Notes under the pieces: generated by a model
Told to the model about the DNA's origin: nothing
Database searches by the model: none
The model's input: the letters and a program-made list of their open reading frames with translations, nothing else
Source: Ferruginibacter sp.
GTDB lineage: Bacteria > Bacteroidota > Bacteroidia > Chitinophagales > Chitinophagaceae
Assembly (NCBI GenBank): GCA_019638525.1
Contig: JAHBTO010000001.1
Location: 248,001 to 312,000 of the forward strand
Length of the DNA: 64,000 nucleotides
Direction of reading: 5' to 3'
Translations under genes and position numbers: made by a program
In this document: piece by piece, positions 1 to 8,660 of the stretch
Layout of the letters: each line of letters starts with the position of its first letter
Position numbering within the stretch: position 1 is the stretch's first letter

Positions 1-1468
1 GCATTTTTTGCATAATTATTTCGGCACCGGGGCTAACCAGGTTAATTAACCAGTTGGGTGCAAGCCCCACAGCCAGAATAGCTGCAAGCAAAATGATGGC
101 AGCCAGTTTTTCGTTCCAGGCAGCATCTTTTAACTGTTCAAAACTTTCAGTTAACGGGCCCATTGCCACTTTTGTTACTGCACGTAAAATATAAACAGCA
201 GTTACCACAATTGAAAGGCATGCCAATACAGTTGCTGCCCTGCTAAATGTATCGGGGTGTTGCCAGGAGCCCATGAACACCGTCATCTCTGCAACAAAAC
301 CACTTAGGCCCGGTAAGCCAAGCGAGCATAATCCTACGATAAACAAAAGTGTAATTACAAATGGTATCTTTTTCAACAATCCACTCATTTCACTTACCTG
401 CCGGGTGTGGGTGCGTTCGTATATCATTCCTATTACGGCAAAAAAAAGTGCCGTCATCAAACCATGCGATACCATTTGCAACACAGCGCCGGTTATGGCT
501 GTTTTGGTAAGCATGCCAATACCCAGTAAAACAAAACCGCAATGGCTGATGGAAGAATATGCGTTGATGTATTTTAAATCTTTTTGCATCATGGTGGCGA
601 AGGCGCCATATAAAATTGCAATAACTGATAACACGATGATGATGGTTGCATATTCTTTTGCAGCCTGTGGCATCAGGTAGGTGGCAATACGTAAACAACC
701 ATAGCCGCCCAGTTTCATAGAGATGCCAGCCAGGAACATAGAGCCTGCTGTAGGCGCCGATGAATGCCCATCGGGTACCCAAGTATGAAATGGAAACAAA
801 GCAGTGAACACACCAAAACCAACAAACAATAAAGGGAAACAAATCATTTGTGTTTGCACAGGAATTTGCAGTTGCGATAATTTCAATAAATCAAAACTGT
901 GTACGCCTCCCGAAAAATATGTACCCAGCAACCCTACCAACACCAATGCCGAACCACCCATCAGCATAAGGGCAAGTTTGTTGGCGCTGTATTCTTTTTT
1001 TCCGCTGCCCCAAATTCCTATCAAAAGATATTTAGGTATTACAGCAATCTCTAAAAAGAAAAACAAGATGAACAGGTCGAGCGAAATAAAAAAACCATAA
1101 GCGCCCAGGCTTAATAAAATAAGCATGAAGAAAAACTCTTTAGTCATCTTGGTTACGTTCCATGAAACCAACACACCGGCAATCACTACAAACGCCGTCA
1201 ACAAAATCATTGCAACAGAAATACCATCTACTCCCAAATGAAAACTAATACCCCAGGATGGAAACCAATTATAAGAGGTTTCAAATAATATTTGTGCTGT
1301 ATTGCCTTCAATCCTTTGCTGCCTGAAATTATATAACAAAACAAAAGCCAGTACAAGCTGCAATGCCGAACCCGCCAATGCCACCCATTTTACCTGTGTG
1401 GCATTACGAAGCAGCAATAACAATATTGCAGTTAGTAATGGTATTAATATCAATAACGATAAATTCAT
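1..1468 (-). CDS. nuoM: NADH-quinone oxidoreductase subunit M (3' end cut by window edge)
   Basis: Antiporter-like proton-pumping subunit of the complex I membrane arm. The frame opens at the ATG complementary to 1466-1468 and stays open to base 1 (489 codons), so only the extreme C-terminus is missing compared with the usual 490-510 residues. The product is polytopic throughout. It has the conserved Glu in a mid-membrane helix (LEIAVIPKYLLIG, E about 140) and the FPFHTWVPDGHSSAPT motif of the Proton_antipo_M family with its discontinuous helix. It follows nuoL after 69 bp in the same direction; nuoN is expected beyond the left edge. The product call is secure. Confidence 0.95.
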   Translation of the reverse strand, partial: MNLSLLILIPLLTAILLLLLRNATQVKWVALAGSALQLVLAFVLLYNFRQQRIEGNTAQILFETSYNWFPSWGISFHLGVDGISVAMILLTAFVVIAGVLVSWNVTKMTKEFFFMLILLSLGAYGFFISLDLFILFFFLEIAVIPKYLLIGIWGSGKKEYSANKLALMLMGGSALVLVGLLGTYFSGGVHSFDLLKLSQLQIPVQTQMICFPLLFVGFGVFTALFPFHTWVPDGHSSAPTAGSMFLAGISMKLGGYGCLRIATYLMPQAAKEYATIIIVLSVIAILYGAFATMMQKDLKYINAYSSISHCGFVLLGIGMLTKTAITGAVLQMVSHGLMTALFFAVIGMIYERTHTRQVSEMSGLLKKIPFVITLLFIVGLCSLGLPGLSGFVAEMTVFMGSWQHPDTFSRAATVLACLSIVVTAVYILRAVTKVAMGPLTESFEQLKDAAWNEKLAAIILLAAILAVGLAPNWLINLVSPGAEIIMQKM

Positions 1469-1537
1469 TCTTATAATTTTGAATGATGTGTTTTAAATGT
1501 TGTACTACCATTTAAATCATTCATCTTTCTGTATTCA

Positions 1538-3472
1538 TCATTTCCATATATAAATAAATAACAAAGCCAACCCAATAGCTCCAGCCAAAAAATAAATAGC
1601 ATAAGATTGTACTTTGCCCGATTGAAACTTTTTAATTGTTGCTGAAAAATCTTCTGTACCATTACCTGTTGCATTCACCAATCCATCTACAATATATTTA
1701 TCAAACCATGCAGCAGGCCTGCCTATTAAATTGAAAATAATTTTTTTGGTGATGAAGTGATAAACCTCATCTATATAAAATTTATGATAGGCGGCTTTAT
1801 AAAAACCATTTAATGATGCAGCCACTTTGCCAGGTATTGCATTTTGTTTTTTATACATCCACATGGCAATAAAAATACCTGCCAGCCCCAATGCAACCGG
1901 TGCAATTGAAAACTGAAGATGAAAACCTGTGTTCAGCCTTGTGCCATCCGAACTTACAAAATGCCCAAATGGAATAAAACCGGCAACAGCGGCGCCAATG
2001 GCTAAAAGCACCAATGGCATCATCATACTAAATCCGCCTTCGCCATGATGCTCATGAAGAGGATGATGTTCTCTGTTCCAAAAAATCTTGAAATATAAAC
2101 GGAACATATAAAAGGCTGTTAGCGCCGATGTAATTAATGCAATCCAATAAATACCTTGGTTGTGCTGATAAGCTGCCAGTAATATTTCTTCCTTACTAAA
2201 GAAACCTGCAAATGGGGGCACACCGGCAATGGCTAAACATCCAATTAAAAAAGTTAGGTGTGTGATGGGCATTAATTTTCTTAAGCCCCCCATGTCTTTC
2301 ATTTCGTTGCTGTGTACAAAATGAATAACAGCGCCTGCGCCTAAGAACAATAAAGCTTTAAACATGGCATGTGTAAACAGGTGAAACATAGATGCGGTAT
2401 AACCCAAACCATTTTCGCCGCCGTATTTTGAAACGCCGAGTGCAAACATCATGTAGCCAATCTGGCTCATGGTAGAATAAGCTAACACCCGTTTGATATC
2501 TGTTTGCGTACATGCTATAACGGCAGCGAATAAAGCTGAGAACGCACCAACATAAGCAACAAGATTTAATGCAGAGGGTGCTGCTATTGCATACACAGGA
2601 AACAATCTTGCCACCAGGAACACACCGGCCACCACCATAGTTGCTGCATGTATTAATGCCGAAACCGGCGTGGGGCCTTCCATAGCATCGGGCAACCAAA
2701 TATGCAACGGGAACATAGCGCTTTTTCCGGCTGCGCCGATGAAGACTAATATCAATCCCCATGTTAATGCCGACATACCAAGAAAAGATGCTGCTATTGC
2801 ATTTTTATATTCATTAGTTTGGGGAGAAGTTAAGTTAGCAATGAGCGTATTAAAATCTAATGTGCCCGAACTGTAAGAAAGAACAAGTATGCCAATTAAA
2901 AAACCAACGTCGGCAAACCTTGTTACGATAAATGCTTTTTTACATGCAGCAACGGCCGATGGTTTATCATAATGATAACCTATAAGCAGGAACGATGAAA
3001 CACCTACCAGTTCCCAAAAAAAATAAATCTGGAAAATGTTTGAAGAAACAACCAAACCCAGCATAGAGAAAGTGAATAATCCCAAAAAAGCATAGTATGT
3101 AGGAAACCTTTCATCGCTTTTCATATAACCAAGGCTGAAAACATGCACCATCAACGAAACAAAAGTTACTACTACCAGCATCATCACAGAAACAGGGTCG
3201 ATAATGATACCCATATCAATTGAAAGGCCGGGGCTAAACTGCAGCCAGGTATATTTAAACGGAACCAGTTTTTGATACATGCCATCCACTTTTCCGTACT
3301 TAAAAAAATAACCATAGGCTGTATAAAAAGCAAGCGCTGTTGATAATAATAAAAGCGACGTTGCAATAACCCCCGAGGTATTGCCAAAATATTTTCTTCC
3401 AAAAATACCAAGCATTACAAAGCCTGCCAGTGGCAGCAAGATGATAAGCAGTATTAAAGTTGTGTTTGGCAT
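1538..3472 (-). CDS. nuoL: NADH-quinone oxidoreductase subunit L
   Basis: Distal proton-pumping subunit of complex I, 644 aa, polytopic, with the long C-terminal lateral helix typical of NuoL. Visible family motifs are FWELVGVSSFLLIG (essential Glu in a transmembrane helix), then GKSAMFPLHIWLPDAMEGPTP and SALIHAATMVVAG, which carry the pump Lys and His residues. The ATG at 3472 overlaps the TGA of nuoK by one base (TGATG), so the two are probably translationally coupled. The final residues FLAGAIGLALLFIYIW form the last membrane helix. Length and motif order are normal. Confidence 0.97.
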   Translation of the reverse strand: MPNTTLILLIILLPLAGFVMLGIFGRKYFGNTSGVIATSLLLLSTALAFYTAYGYFFKYGKVDGMYQKLVPFKYTWLQFSPGLSIDMGIIIDPVSVMMLVVVTFVSLMVHVFSLGYMKSDERFPTYYAFLGLFTFSMLGLVVSSNIFQIYFFWELVGVSSFLLIGYHYDKPSAVAACKKAFIVTRFADVGFLIGILVLSYSSGTLDFNTLIANLTSPQTNEYKNAIAASFLGMSALTWGLILVFIGAAGKSAMFPLHIWLPDAMEGPTPVSALIHAATMVVAGVFLVARLFPVYAIAAPSALNLVAYVGAFSALFAAVIACTQTDIKRVLAYSTMSQIGYMMFALGVSKYGGENGLGYTASMFHLFTHAMFKALLFLGAGAVIHFVHSNEMKDMGGLRKLMPITHLTFLIGCLAIAGVPPFAGFFSKEEILLAAYQHNQGIYWIALITSALTAFYMFRLYFKIFWNREHHPLHEHHGEGGFSMMMPLVLLAIGAAVAGFIPFGHFVSSDGTRLNTGFHLQFSIAPVALGLAGIFIAMWMYKKQNAIPGKVAASLNGFYKAAYHKFYIDEVYHFITKKIIFNLIGRPAAWFDKYIVDGLVNATGNGTEDFSATIKKFQSGKVQSYAIYFLAGAIGLALLFIYIWK

Positions 3473-3786
3473 CAGTATCTTAATTCTTCGGTTTGTTCTA
3501 CATCAATTGAATTATGGCTACGGTATAAGTTGATGATGATTGCGATAGCAACGGCTGCTTCGGCTGCAGCAATGGCAATAATAAAAATGGTGAAGAACAA
3601 GCCATCCATTTTATCGAACCACAGGTATTTGTTGAAGGCGATAAAATTCAGGTTTACACTGTTTAAAATAAGTTCTACACTCATTAACATAGTAACCAGG
3701 TTTCGCCGTGTAAAAAAACCATACACGCCTATAAAGAAAAGCGCAGTACTGATGAAAAGTATATGATATAGTCCAGGCTGCATCAT
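3472..3786 (-). CDS. nuoK: NADH-quinone oxidoreductase subunit K
   Basis: Small three-helix membrane subunit of complex I, related to MrpC, 104 aa from the chosen start. Two adjacent ATGs (3786 and 3783) overlap the nuoJ TGA; the first gives the classic ATGA four-base overlap. A longer open frame upstream to 3825 lies wholly inside nuoJ and is not needed. The motifs VTMLMSVELILNSVNLNFIA and IAIAAAEAAVAIAI carry the conserved membrane Glu residues of NuoK that couple to proton transfer. It sits between nuoJ and nuoL, as in most nuo operons. Confidence 0.95.
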   Translation of the reverse strand: MMQPGLYHILFISTALFFIGVYGFFTRRNLVTMLMSVELILNSVNLNFIAFNKYLWFDKMDGLFFTIFIIAIAAAEAAVAIAIIINLYRSHNSIDVEQTEELRY

Positions 3787-4301
3787 GCTGTTTCGGTGTT
3801 TGATTTTAAAGCGATAACAATACAACCTACCAGGGCAGCCAGCAACAGGATGCTTACAATTTCAAAAGGCAATGCATAACCGCCATTATCAACCCCAAGC
3901 ATTTGTTTACCTATATTGGCAACGGTAGGCTCAACGGGCTTTCCATCGGTAATTACAAATTCGTATTGCGCCAGTTGAACAAGCGCAAGGGCCAATCCGC
4001 AAAAAACAGCCAGCACAGAAAACAGCTGCCTGCCCAAATTTTGTTTGGGTAATTTTTCTCCTGCCTGTTGTGTAAGAAAAATGGAGAAGATGATAAGAAC
4101 TACGATGCCGCCAACATACACCACAATTTGTACGGCAGCAATAAATTGGTACTGTAGCCAAAAATATATACCGGCAATGCCAATAAGGCAAAACAATAAA
4201 TAGATGGCAGCCCTGAAAATCATACGTGTTGTTACGGCAAGCAACCCACTCACTATTGTGAGTGCAGCCAGTAAATAAAATATGATGGTAGCTCCTGTCA
4301 T
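3783..4301 (-). CDS. nuoJ: NADH-quinone oxidoreductase subunit J
   Basis: Five-helix membrane subunit of complex I, 172 aa. The sequence has the NuoJ pattern of a first hydrophobic helix, AAIYLLFCLIGIAGIYFWLQ, then the QIVVYVGGIVVLIIF segment. That segment corresponds to the conserved third helix with a pi-bulge and Tyr-Val-Gly-Gly in the proton path. The start ATG at 4301 lies 2 bp from the end of nuoI, and the stop overlaps nuoK, so J and K are tightly coupled. Nothing is unusual in length or composition. Confidence 0.94.
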   Translation of the reverse strand: MTGATIIFYLLAALTIVSGLLAVTTRMIFRAAIYLLFCLIGIAGIYFWLQYQFIAAVQIVVYVGGIVVLIIFSIFLTQQAGEKLPKQNLGRQLFSVLAVFCGLALALVQLAQYEFVITDGKPVEPTVANIGKQMLGVDNGGYALPFEIVSILLLAALVGCIVIALKSNTETA

Positions 4302-4303
4302 GT

Positions 4304-4780
4304 TTATTCTACTCCGTCCCTGATTTTAGAGCCGGGTTTATTTAAAATTTTGGTTAATTCTTTCCTGTCGAAAACACTATGTTCAAATGTTTGATCCATC
4401 TTGATAGCATCGGTAGGACAAGCGATGATACATAAGTTGCACATGGTACACAGCTCCAGGTGGTAAACAAATTTATCAAGCGCTTTTTTCTTTTTGCCTT
4501 CTGCCGTAATATCAAATTTGGTTACAATTTTTATAGTGGCATTGGGGCAGGCCAGTTCGCAGGCTGTACAGCCGGTGCAGGCATGTTCGTTATTCTCATC
4601 ATGTATAAGTACTACTTCGCCTTTAAATCTTTCGGGCAGGTTTAATGTTTCTTTGTTATCAGGATATTGCTGTGTGATGATTTCTTTATGATGTGTAAAA
4701 TAATAACCGGTACGGCGCATGCCAACCAGTAAAGATTTTACTCCTTTAAAAATATTTTTTATGTATTTAACTATAAACAT
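4304..4780 (-). CDS. nuoI: NADH-quinone oxidoreductase subunit I (2x[4Fe-4S] ferredoxin-like)
   Basis: Peripheral electron-transfer subunit, 158 aa, carrying clusters N6a and N6b. Two complete CxxCxxCxxxCP motifs are visible: C68/C71/C74/C78 (CTGCTACELACP) and C111/C114/C117/C121 (CTMCNLCIIACP). The N-terminal amphipathic segment (MFIVKYIKNIFKGVKSLLVG) is the usual membrane-contact region. It lies 9 bp downstream of nuoH. In enzymes lacking the NADH module, electrons must still reach NuoI and NuoB, so an alternative donor would dock near this subunit (inference). Both cluster motifs are intact. Confidence 0.96.
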   Translation of the reverse strand: MFIVKYIKNIFKGVKSLLVGMRRTGYYFTHHKEIITQQYPDNKETLNLPERFKGEVVLIHDENNEHACTGCTACELACPNATIKIVTKFDITAEGKKKKALDKFVYHLELCTMCNLCIIACPTDAIKMDQTFEHSVFDRKELTKILNKPGSKIRDGVE

Positions 4781-4789
4781 TTTTTTATT

Positions 4790-5866
4790 TTAAAAATGCC
4801 ATCCCAATATAGCAATAACAGTAACCAATAATAAATTTATCATGCTTATGGGTAATAAATATTTCCATTCTAAATTTAATAATTGATCAATTCTCAGCCG
4901 GGGAAATGTCCACCTGAACCACATGATTAAAAAAATAAGGAAAAAAGTTTTTCCAAAAAACCAGATGCTGCTAGGTATATAATCCATCACATGATTAAAA
5001 CTTTGCCATTGCCCAATATGGAAAGGCATCCATCCGCCTAAAAACAAAGTAGCGCCAATAGCACATACGATAAATACATTTACATACTCGGCTAAAAAGA
5101 ACAGGGCGAATTTCATGCCCGAATATTCGGTATGGAAACCGGCGGTTAATTCCGATTCAGCTTCGGCCAAATCAAAGGGCGCCCTGTTTGTTTCGGCAGT
5201 AACTGCAATGATGAAAATTACAAATGATATAATGGCCGGTATATGTCCTTTAAAAATCCACCATCCATCGGCCTGCGAATAAATGATATCAGGTATATTT
5301 AAACTGCCGCATAATACAACAATGGTTAGGATGGATAAGCCTGCCGACAGTTCGTAACTAACAATTTGTGCGCCGCTGCGCATGGCACCCATCAGCGAAT
5401 ATTTATTATTGCTTGCCCAGCCTGCCATTAAAATACTTATTACCATTATGGATGAAACTGCAGATACATACAGCACACCTATATTTAAATTCCACAATTG
5501 AAAATCTTTTGCAAATGCAATTGGCGCCATCAGCAACATACCAACAACCAATGCAAGTACCGGCGCCAGGTTAAAAAGCAATTTATCGGCGCCTGCGGGT
5601 GTTAAACCTTCTTTTACCAGCAATTTTAATGTATCGGCAAATGTTTGCAAAATACCTTTTGGTCCCACACGGTTTGGCCCAAGCCGTATCTGCATCCATG
5701 CCGATACTTTTCTTTCCATCAATACCAATATCAATCCTAGTACAGCAAACAAACTAATTACAGCAATACCGGCAATAATCATCTGCATAACCAACGACCA
5801 TGTTGGACTGAACGTTTGGTTCAACCAGTTTTGAATACTGCCAGCTATGTTAGAAAAGCTCCACAT
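4790..5866 (-). CDS. nuoH: NADH-quinone oxidoreductase subunit H
   Basis: Membrane subunit forming the quinone chamber and the link to the peripheral arm, 358 aa, about eight or nine helices. Signature regions are LMERKVSAWMQIRLGPNRVG (the RLGPNRVGP loop) and ETNRAPFDLAEAESELTAGF with the conserved charged loop facing quinone. The ATG is complementary to 5864-5866. It is the first gene after the spacer that replaces nuoEFG; the nuoD stop lies 164 bp upstream. From here to nuoM gaps are short or overlapping, so H-M form one transcription unit, possibly with its own promoter in the spacer. Confidence 0.96.
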   Translation of the reverse strand: MWSFSNIAGSIQNWLNQTFSPTWSLVMQMIIAGIAVISLFAVLGLILVLMERKVSAWMQIRLGPNRVGPKGILQTFADTLKLLVKEGLTPAGADKLLFNLAPVLALVVGMLLMAPIAFAKDFQLWNLNIGVLYVSAVSSIMVISILMAGWASNNKYSLMGAMRSGAQIVSYELSAGLSILTIVVLCGSLNIPDIIYSQADGWWIFKGHIPAIISFVIFIIAVTAETNRAPFDLAEAESELTAGFHTEYSGMKFALFFLAEYVNVFIVCAIGATLFLGGWMPFHIGQWQSFNHVMDYIPSSIWFFGKTFFLIFLIMWFRWTFPRLRIDQLLNLEWKYLLPISMINLLLVTVIAILGWHF

Positions 5867-6030
5867 AAAAACTTAATTAATTATGAATTTTGAATTATGA
5901 ATTCAAAAAATCGAAAACATCGCTTACTATTTACCATTTGTAACTCAAAATTCAAAAATCAAAAAAATCATCAGTTACAATTCATAATCCAACATTCATC
6001 ATTTATAATTCATAATTCATCATTCAAAAT
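5867..6030. repeat. AT-rich short-repeat spacer between nuoD and nuoH
   Basis: 164 bp without a coding frame. It is built largely from variants of a 6-8-base unit (attcataattcat / aattttgaattatgaa). One block lies at about 5881-5913, in inverted sense to a second at about 5945-6030, so the two could also pair as an imperfect long hairpin. Simple AATT-based iterations are common between Bacteroidota genes. The position is notable: it is where nuoE, nuoF and nuoG stand in 14-gene operons. It may carry a promoter for nuoH-M, but I cannot point to a convincing one. Confidence 0.6.
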
Positions 6031-7146
6031 TCAACGGTCAATATCCGGTATCACCAAATCCAATGTTCCCATCATGGCTACCAAATCGCCCAGCTTGCTT
6101 CCTCTTGCCATTTTATCTAACGCCGAAAGATTTGAAAACCCCGGCGATCTAAATTTAATGCGGTGCGGTGTGGTTCCACCTTCGCTTACAATGTACACGC
6201 CAAATTCTCCCCTTGCTGTTTCTACTCTTTGATAAAATTCTCCTTTTGGTAATTTTAAAACGGCTTTTGTTTTTGCCTGGTAATCTCCTTCAGGAATATT
6301 ATCAATCAACTGTTCAATGATTGAAATGGATTGATGCAATTCTTTTATACGCACCATGTATCTTGCAAGCGAATCGCCTGCTGTTTCAATCACTTCATCA
6401 AACTGCACTTTATCATAAGCATCGTAAGGATATAATTTCCTAATATCGCAGGATACACCACTGCCCCTGCCCACCGGGCCAGTGCAACCATACGATATTG
6501 CATCTTCCTTTGATAACACACCCACATCTTTCATGCGGTTTTTAAAAATTATATTGCCGGTAAGCAGTTCTTCATACTCATGCACTTTTAACCTAAACAA
6601 TTTAATGAACTCCTTTACTTTTTTTTGAAAATTTGGATGTAGTTCCTGCATTACTCCGCCGGGCACCATATAGTTCATGGTTAGTCGTGCGCCGCAGGTT
6701 TCTTCCATAATATCATTAATAGTTTCCCTTTCCCTGAATGCATGAAAAAAAGGAGTGAATGCGCCAATATCCATTGCCATAGCGCCCCACCATAATTCGT
6801 GCGATGCAATCCTTGTCAGTTCTGCCATTAGCACCCGTATTACTTTTGCCCTATCGGGCACTTCTATCTGCAAACCTTTTTCTACCACAAGTGCACAAGC
6901 CTGGTTATTGATATGTGCCGATAAATAATCCATGCGGCTGGTTACATAAATAAATTGCCGGTAGGTTAGGCTTTCGCACATTTTTTCGATGGAGCGGTGT
7001 ATATACCCCAGGTGCGGTTCCAGCTTTTTGATAGTTTCGCCGTTTAGCGTAATAACAAGGTGCAATACGCCATGCGTTGCAGGATGCTGTGGCCCTACAT
7101 TGATGATAAGATCGCCTTCGGTAGTGGTGCCTATTTCTTCAAACAT
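6031..7146 (-). CDS. nuoD: NADH-quinone oxidoreductase subunit D (49-kDa type)
   Basis: Peripheral-arm subunit that forms the quinone site with NuoB, 371 aa, unfused to NuoC. Motifs: NVGPQHPATHGVLHL near the N-terminus (the conserved GPQHPxxHG loop), LGYIHRSIEKMCE, and near the C-terminus RGEFGVYIVSEGGTTPHRIK and DLVIPDIDR, the canonical C-terminal Asp-Arg. The ATG at 7146 lies 1 bp from the nuoC stop. Its 3' neighbour is the repeat spacer rather than nuoE. The length is somewhat short because there is no NuoC fusion and little N-terminal extension; it looks fully functional. Confidence 0.97.
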   Translation of the reverse strand: MFEEIGTTTEGDLIINVGPQHPATHGVLHLVITLNGETIKKLEPHLGYIHRSIEKMCESLTYRQFIYVTSRMDYLSAHINNQACALVVEKGLQIEVPDRAKVIRVLMAELTRIASHELWWGAMAMDIGAFTPFFHAFRERETINDIMEETCGARLTMNYMVPGGVMQELHPNFQKKVKEFIKLFRLKVHEYEELLTGNIIFKNRMKDVGVLSKEDAISYGCTGPVGRGSGVSCDIRKLYPYDAYDKVQFDEVIETAGDSLARYMVRIKELHQSISIIEQLIDNIPEGDYQAKTKAVLKLPKGEFYQRVETARGEFGVYIVSEGGTTPHRIKFRSPGFSNLSALDKMARGSKLGDLVAMMGTLDLVIPDIDR

Positions 7147-7147
7147 A

Positions 7148-7606
7148 TCAAAGCTTGATCATATTAATGGGATCTTCAAAATCTTTTCTCAATGGATTTT
7201 TTCCTTCCCATCCATCGGGTAAAATTAATAACCGCAGGTTGGGATGGTTTAAAAAATTTACGCCAAACATTTCGTACACTTCCCTTTCGTGAAATTCGGC
7301 TGTTTTCCAAATATGAGAAACGGTTTCTATTTCGGGTTTTATTGAATCTACATTGGCACGTACAACAATATTATGCCTGTATTTTGTTGAGGTAAGATGA
7401 TAAACCATGGTGAGGTTTGTCTTGTTATCGATACAGGTAAGGCAAAACAGGTAATCAAACAAAAGGTTTTCATCATGCCTTAGTTGGTTTGCAAATGCCG
7501 GCCAGTTGGTTGCTTCGATGGAAATATTAAGCCACTCGCCTGTTTCATCAAAAGTGGCAGTTGTAAGCAGTTGTGTTATTTTTTCCTTCAATGCTTGGTT
7601 ACTCAT
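7148..7606 (-). CDS. nuoC: NADH-quinone oxidoreductase subunit C (30-kDa type)
   Basis: Peripheral-arm scaffold subunit of complex I, 152 aa. The diagnostic C-terminal signature is present: [27 protein letters not shown], here read as [10 protein letters not shown] followed by [16 protein letters not shown]. The N-terminal half is less conserved, as usual. The start ATG overlaps the nuoB stop by four bases (ATGA) and the stop abuts nuoD. NuoC and NuoD are separate, unlike the fused NuoCD of enterobacteria and of some Bacteroidales. Confidence 0.95.
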   Translation of the reverse strand: MSNQALKEKITQLLTTATFDETGEWLNISIEATNWPAFANQLRHDENLLFDYLFCLTCIDNKTNLTMVYHLTSTKYRHNIVVRANVDSIKPEIETVSHIWKTAEFHEREVYEMFGVNFLNHPNLRLLILPDGWEGKNPLRKDFEDPINMIKL

Positions 7607-8145
7607 GTTGATTCTTTGCCGGCCCTAATTTGTTCCCTTGTTTTACCGGCTTTAATTTTTTGCTGTAAACTTATCAATGCATGCAATAAGGCTTCGGGCC
7701 TTGGCGGGCATCCGGCCACATATACATCTACGGGTATAATATGATCGGCGCCTTTAACCACCGAATAAGTGTTATAAAAAAACGGGCCGCCGCTAATAGC
7801 ACAGGCGCCCATTGCAATTACATATTTAGGATCGGCCATTTGGTCGTACAATCTTTTTAACACAGGCCCCATCTTATTTACAATAGTACCAGCAATGATA
7901 ATTACATCGGCCTGGCGAGGCGATGCACGGGCTACTTCAAAACCAAAACGTGAAAAATCGTATTTGGCCGATGCAGTTGCCATCATTTCTATACCGCAGC
8001 AACTGGTGGCAAAAGTGAGCGGCCATAATGAGTTAGATCTTGCCCAGTTAATGATATCGTCCAACTTGCTTAGCACAATTCCTCCGCCGGGAATTTCTTC
8101 TATCTTTCCCGGAAAGTCAATTGTTTTATTTTGTTGTTCGGTCAT
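7603..8145 (-). CDS. nuoB: NADH-quinone oxidoreductase subunit B (cluster N2)
   Basis: Carries the terminal [4Fe-4S] cluster N2 that reduces quinone, 180 aa. All four ligands can be seen: the tandem C49-C50 (SCCGIEMM), C115 (GACAISGG) and C146 ([12 protein letters not shown]). An N-terminal extension of about 30 residues and a basic C-terminal tail ([14 protein letters not shown]) flank the core. The ATG is complementary to 8143-8145, 40 bp after nuoA. It overlaps nuoC by 4 bp. No anomalies. Confidence 0.97.
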   Translation of the reverse strand: MTEQQNKTIDFPGKIEEIPGGGIVLSKLDDIINWARSNSLWPLTFATSCCGIEMMATASAKYDFSRFGFEVARASPRQADVIIIAGTIVNKMGPVLKRLYDQMADPKYVIAMGACAISGGPFFYNTYSVVKGADHIIPVDVYVAGCPPRPEALLHALISLQQKIKAGKTREQIRAGKEST

Positions 8146-8185
8146 TATAATTTCAACTTTTTATTTTCAATATTACTGCTGCCCG

Positions 8186-8536
8186 TCACTTCCATTTTAA
8201 TGCGCCTTTTTTATGTGCATATAAAAATCCCATAAACAATATGAAAAAGAAAATGACAATTTCAATTAAAGCCACCCATCCCATTGCTTTAGCTACAACA
8301 GCCCAGGGATAAATAAAAATCAGTTCTACATCAAAAATTAAAAAGATAAGCGCAAACAGGTAATAGCCCACATTCAATTGCACCCATGTTTTACCGGTAG
8401 TGGGAATACCACATTCGTAAGGCTCGGCTTTTTGTTTGTTCTTTGTTCCTTTGGTAACAAGCCCAGAAATTAAAATTGCAATTATTGAAAATGCAAGCCC
8501 GGCAATAATTAAAACAACCATGGAAGATGCACCCAT
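8186..8536 (-). CDS. nuoA: NADH-quinone oxidoreductase subunit A
   Basis: Three-helix membrane subunit, 116 aa, first of the nuo genes. Family motifs: KAEPYECGIPTTGK in the TMH1-2 loop (the conserved E-C-G) and FALIFLIFDVELIFIYPWA with the conserved Asp-Val-Glu in helix 2. The ATG is complementary to 8534-8536. The 124 bp upstream to the reductase-like gene is AT-rich and presumably holds the operon promoter, unless transcription starts ahead of the reductase gene. I found no clear TAnnTTTG box there. Confidence 0.95.
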   Translation of the reverse strand: MGASSMVVLIIAGLAFSIIAILISGLVTKGTKNKQKAEPYECGIPTTGKTWVQLNVGYYLFALIFLIFDVELIFIYPWAVVAKAMGWVALIEIVIFFFILFMGFLYAHKKGALKWK

Positions 8537-8660
8537 AACAATATTGAATTTAAAATTGCAACCGTTATTAAAACTTCAAGTTAACGAAAATTATAACACG
8601 GAACCGCAACTAAGAAATCAAAAAATAAAGATAGATGAACAGAAAAATCATTGTTTACAA

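Noticed and set aside
390..1496. Frames of 64-150 codons on both strands across 273-1496
   Set aside because: All overlap nuoM, whose continuous frame with family motifs explains the region.
5881..6030. Possible CRISPR-like or tandem-repeat array
   Set aside because: Units are 6-8 bases, irregular and AT-only, with no spacers of constant length and no cas genes anywhere in the window.
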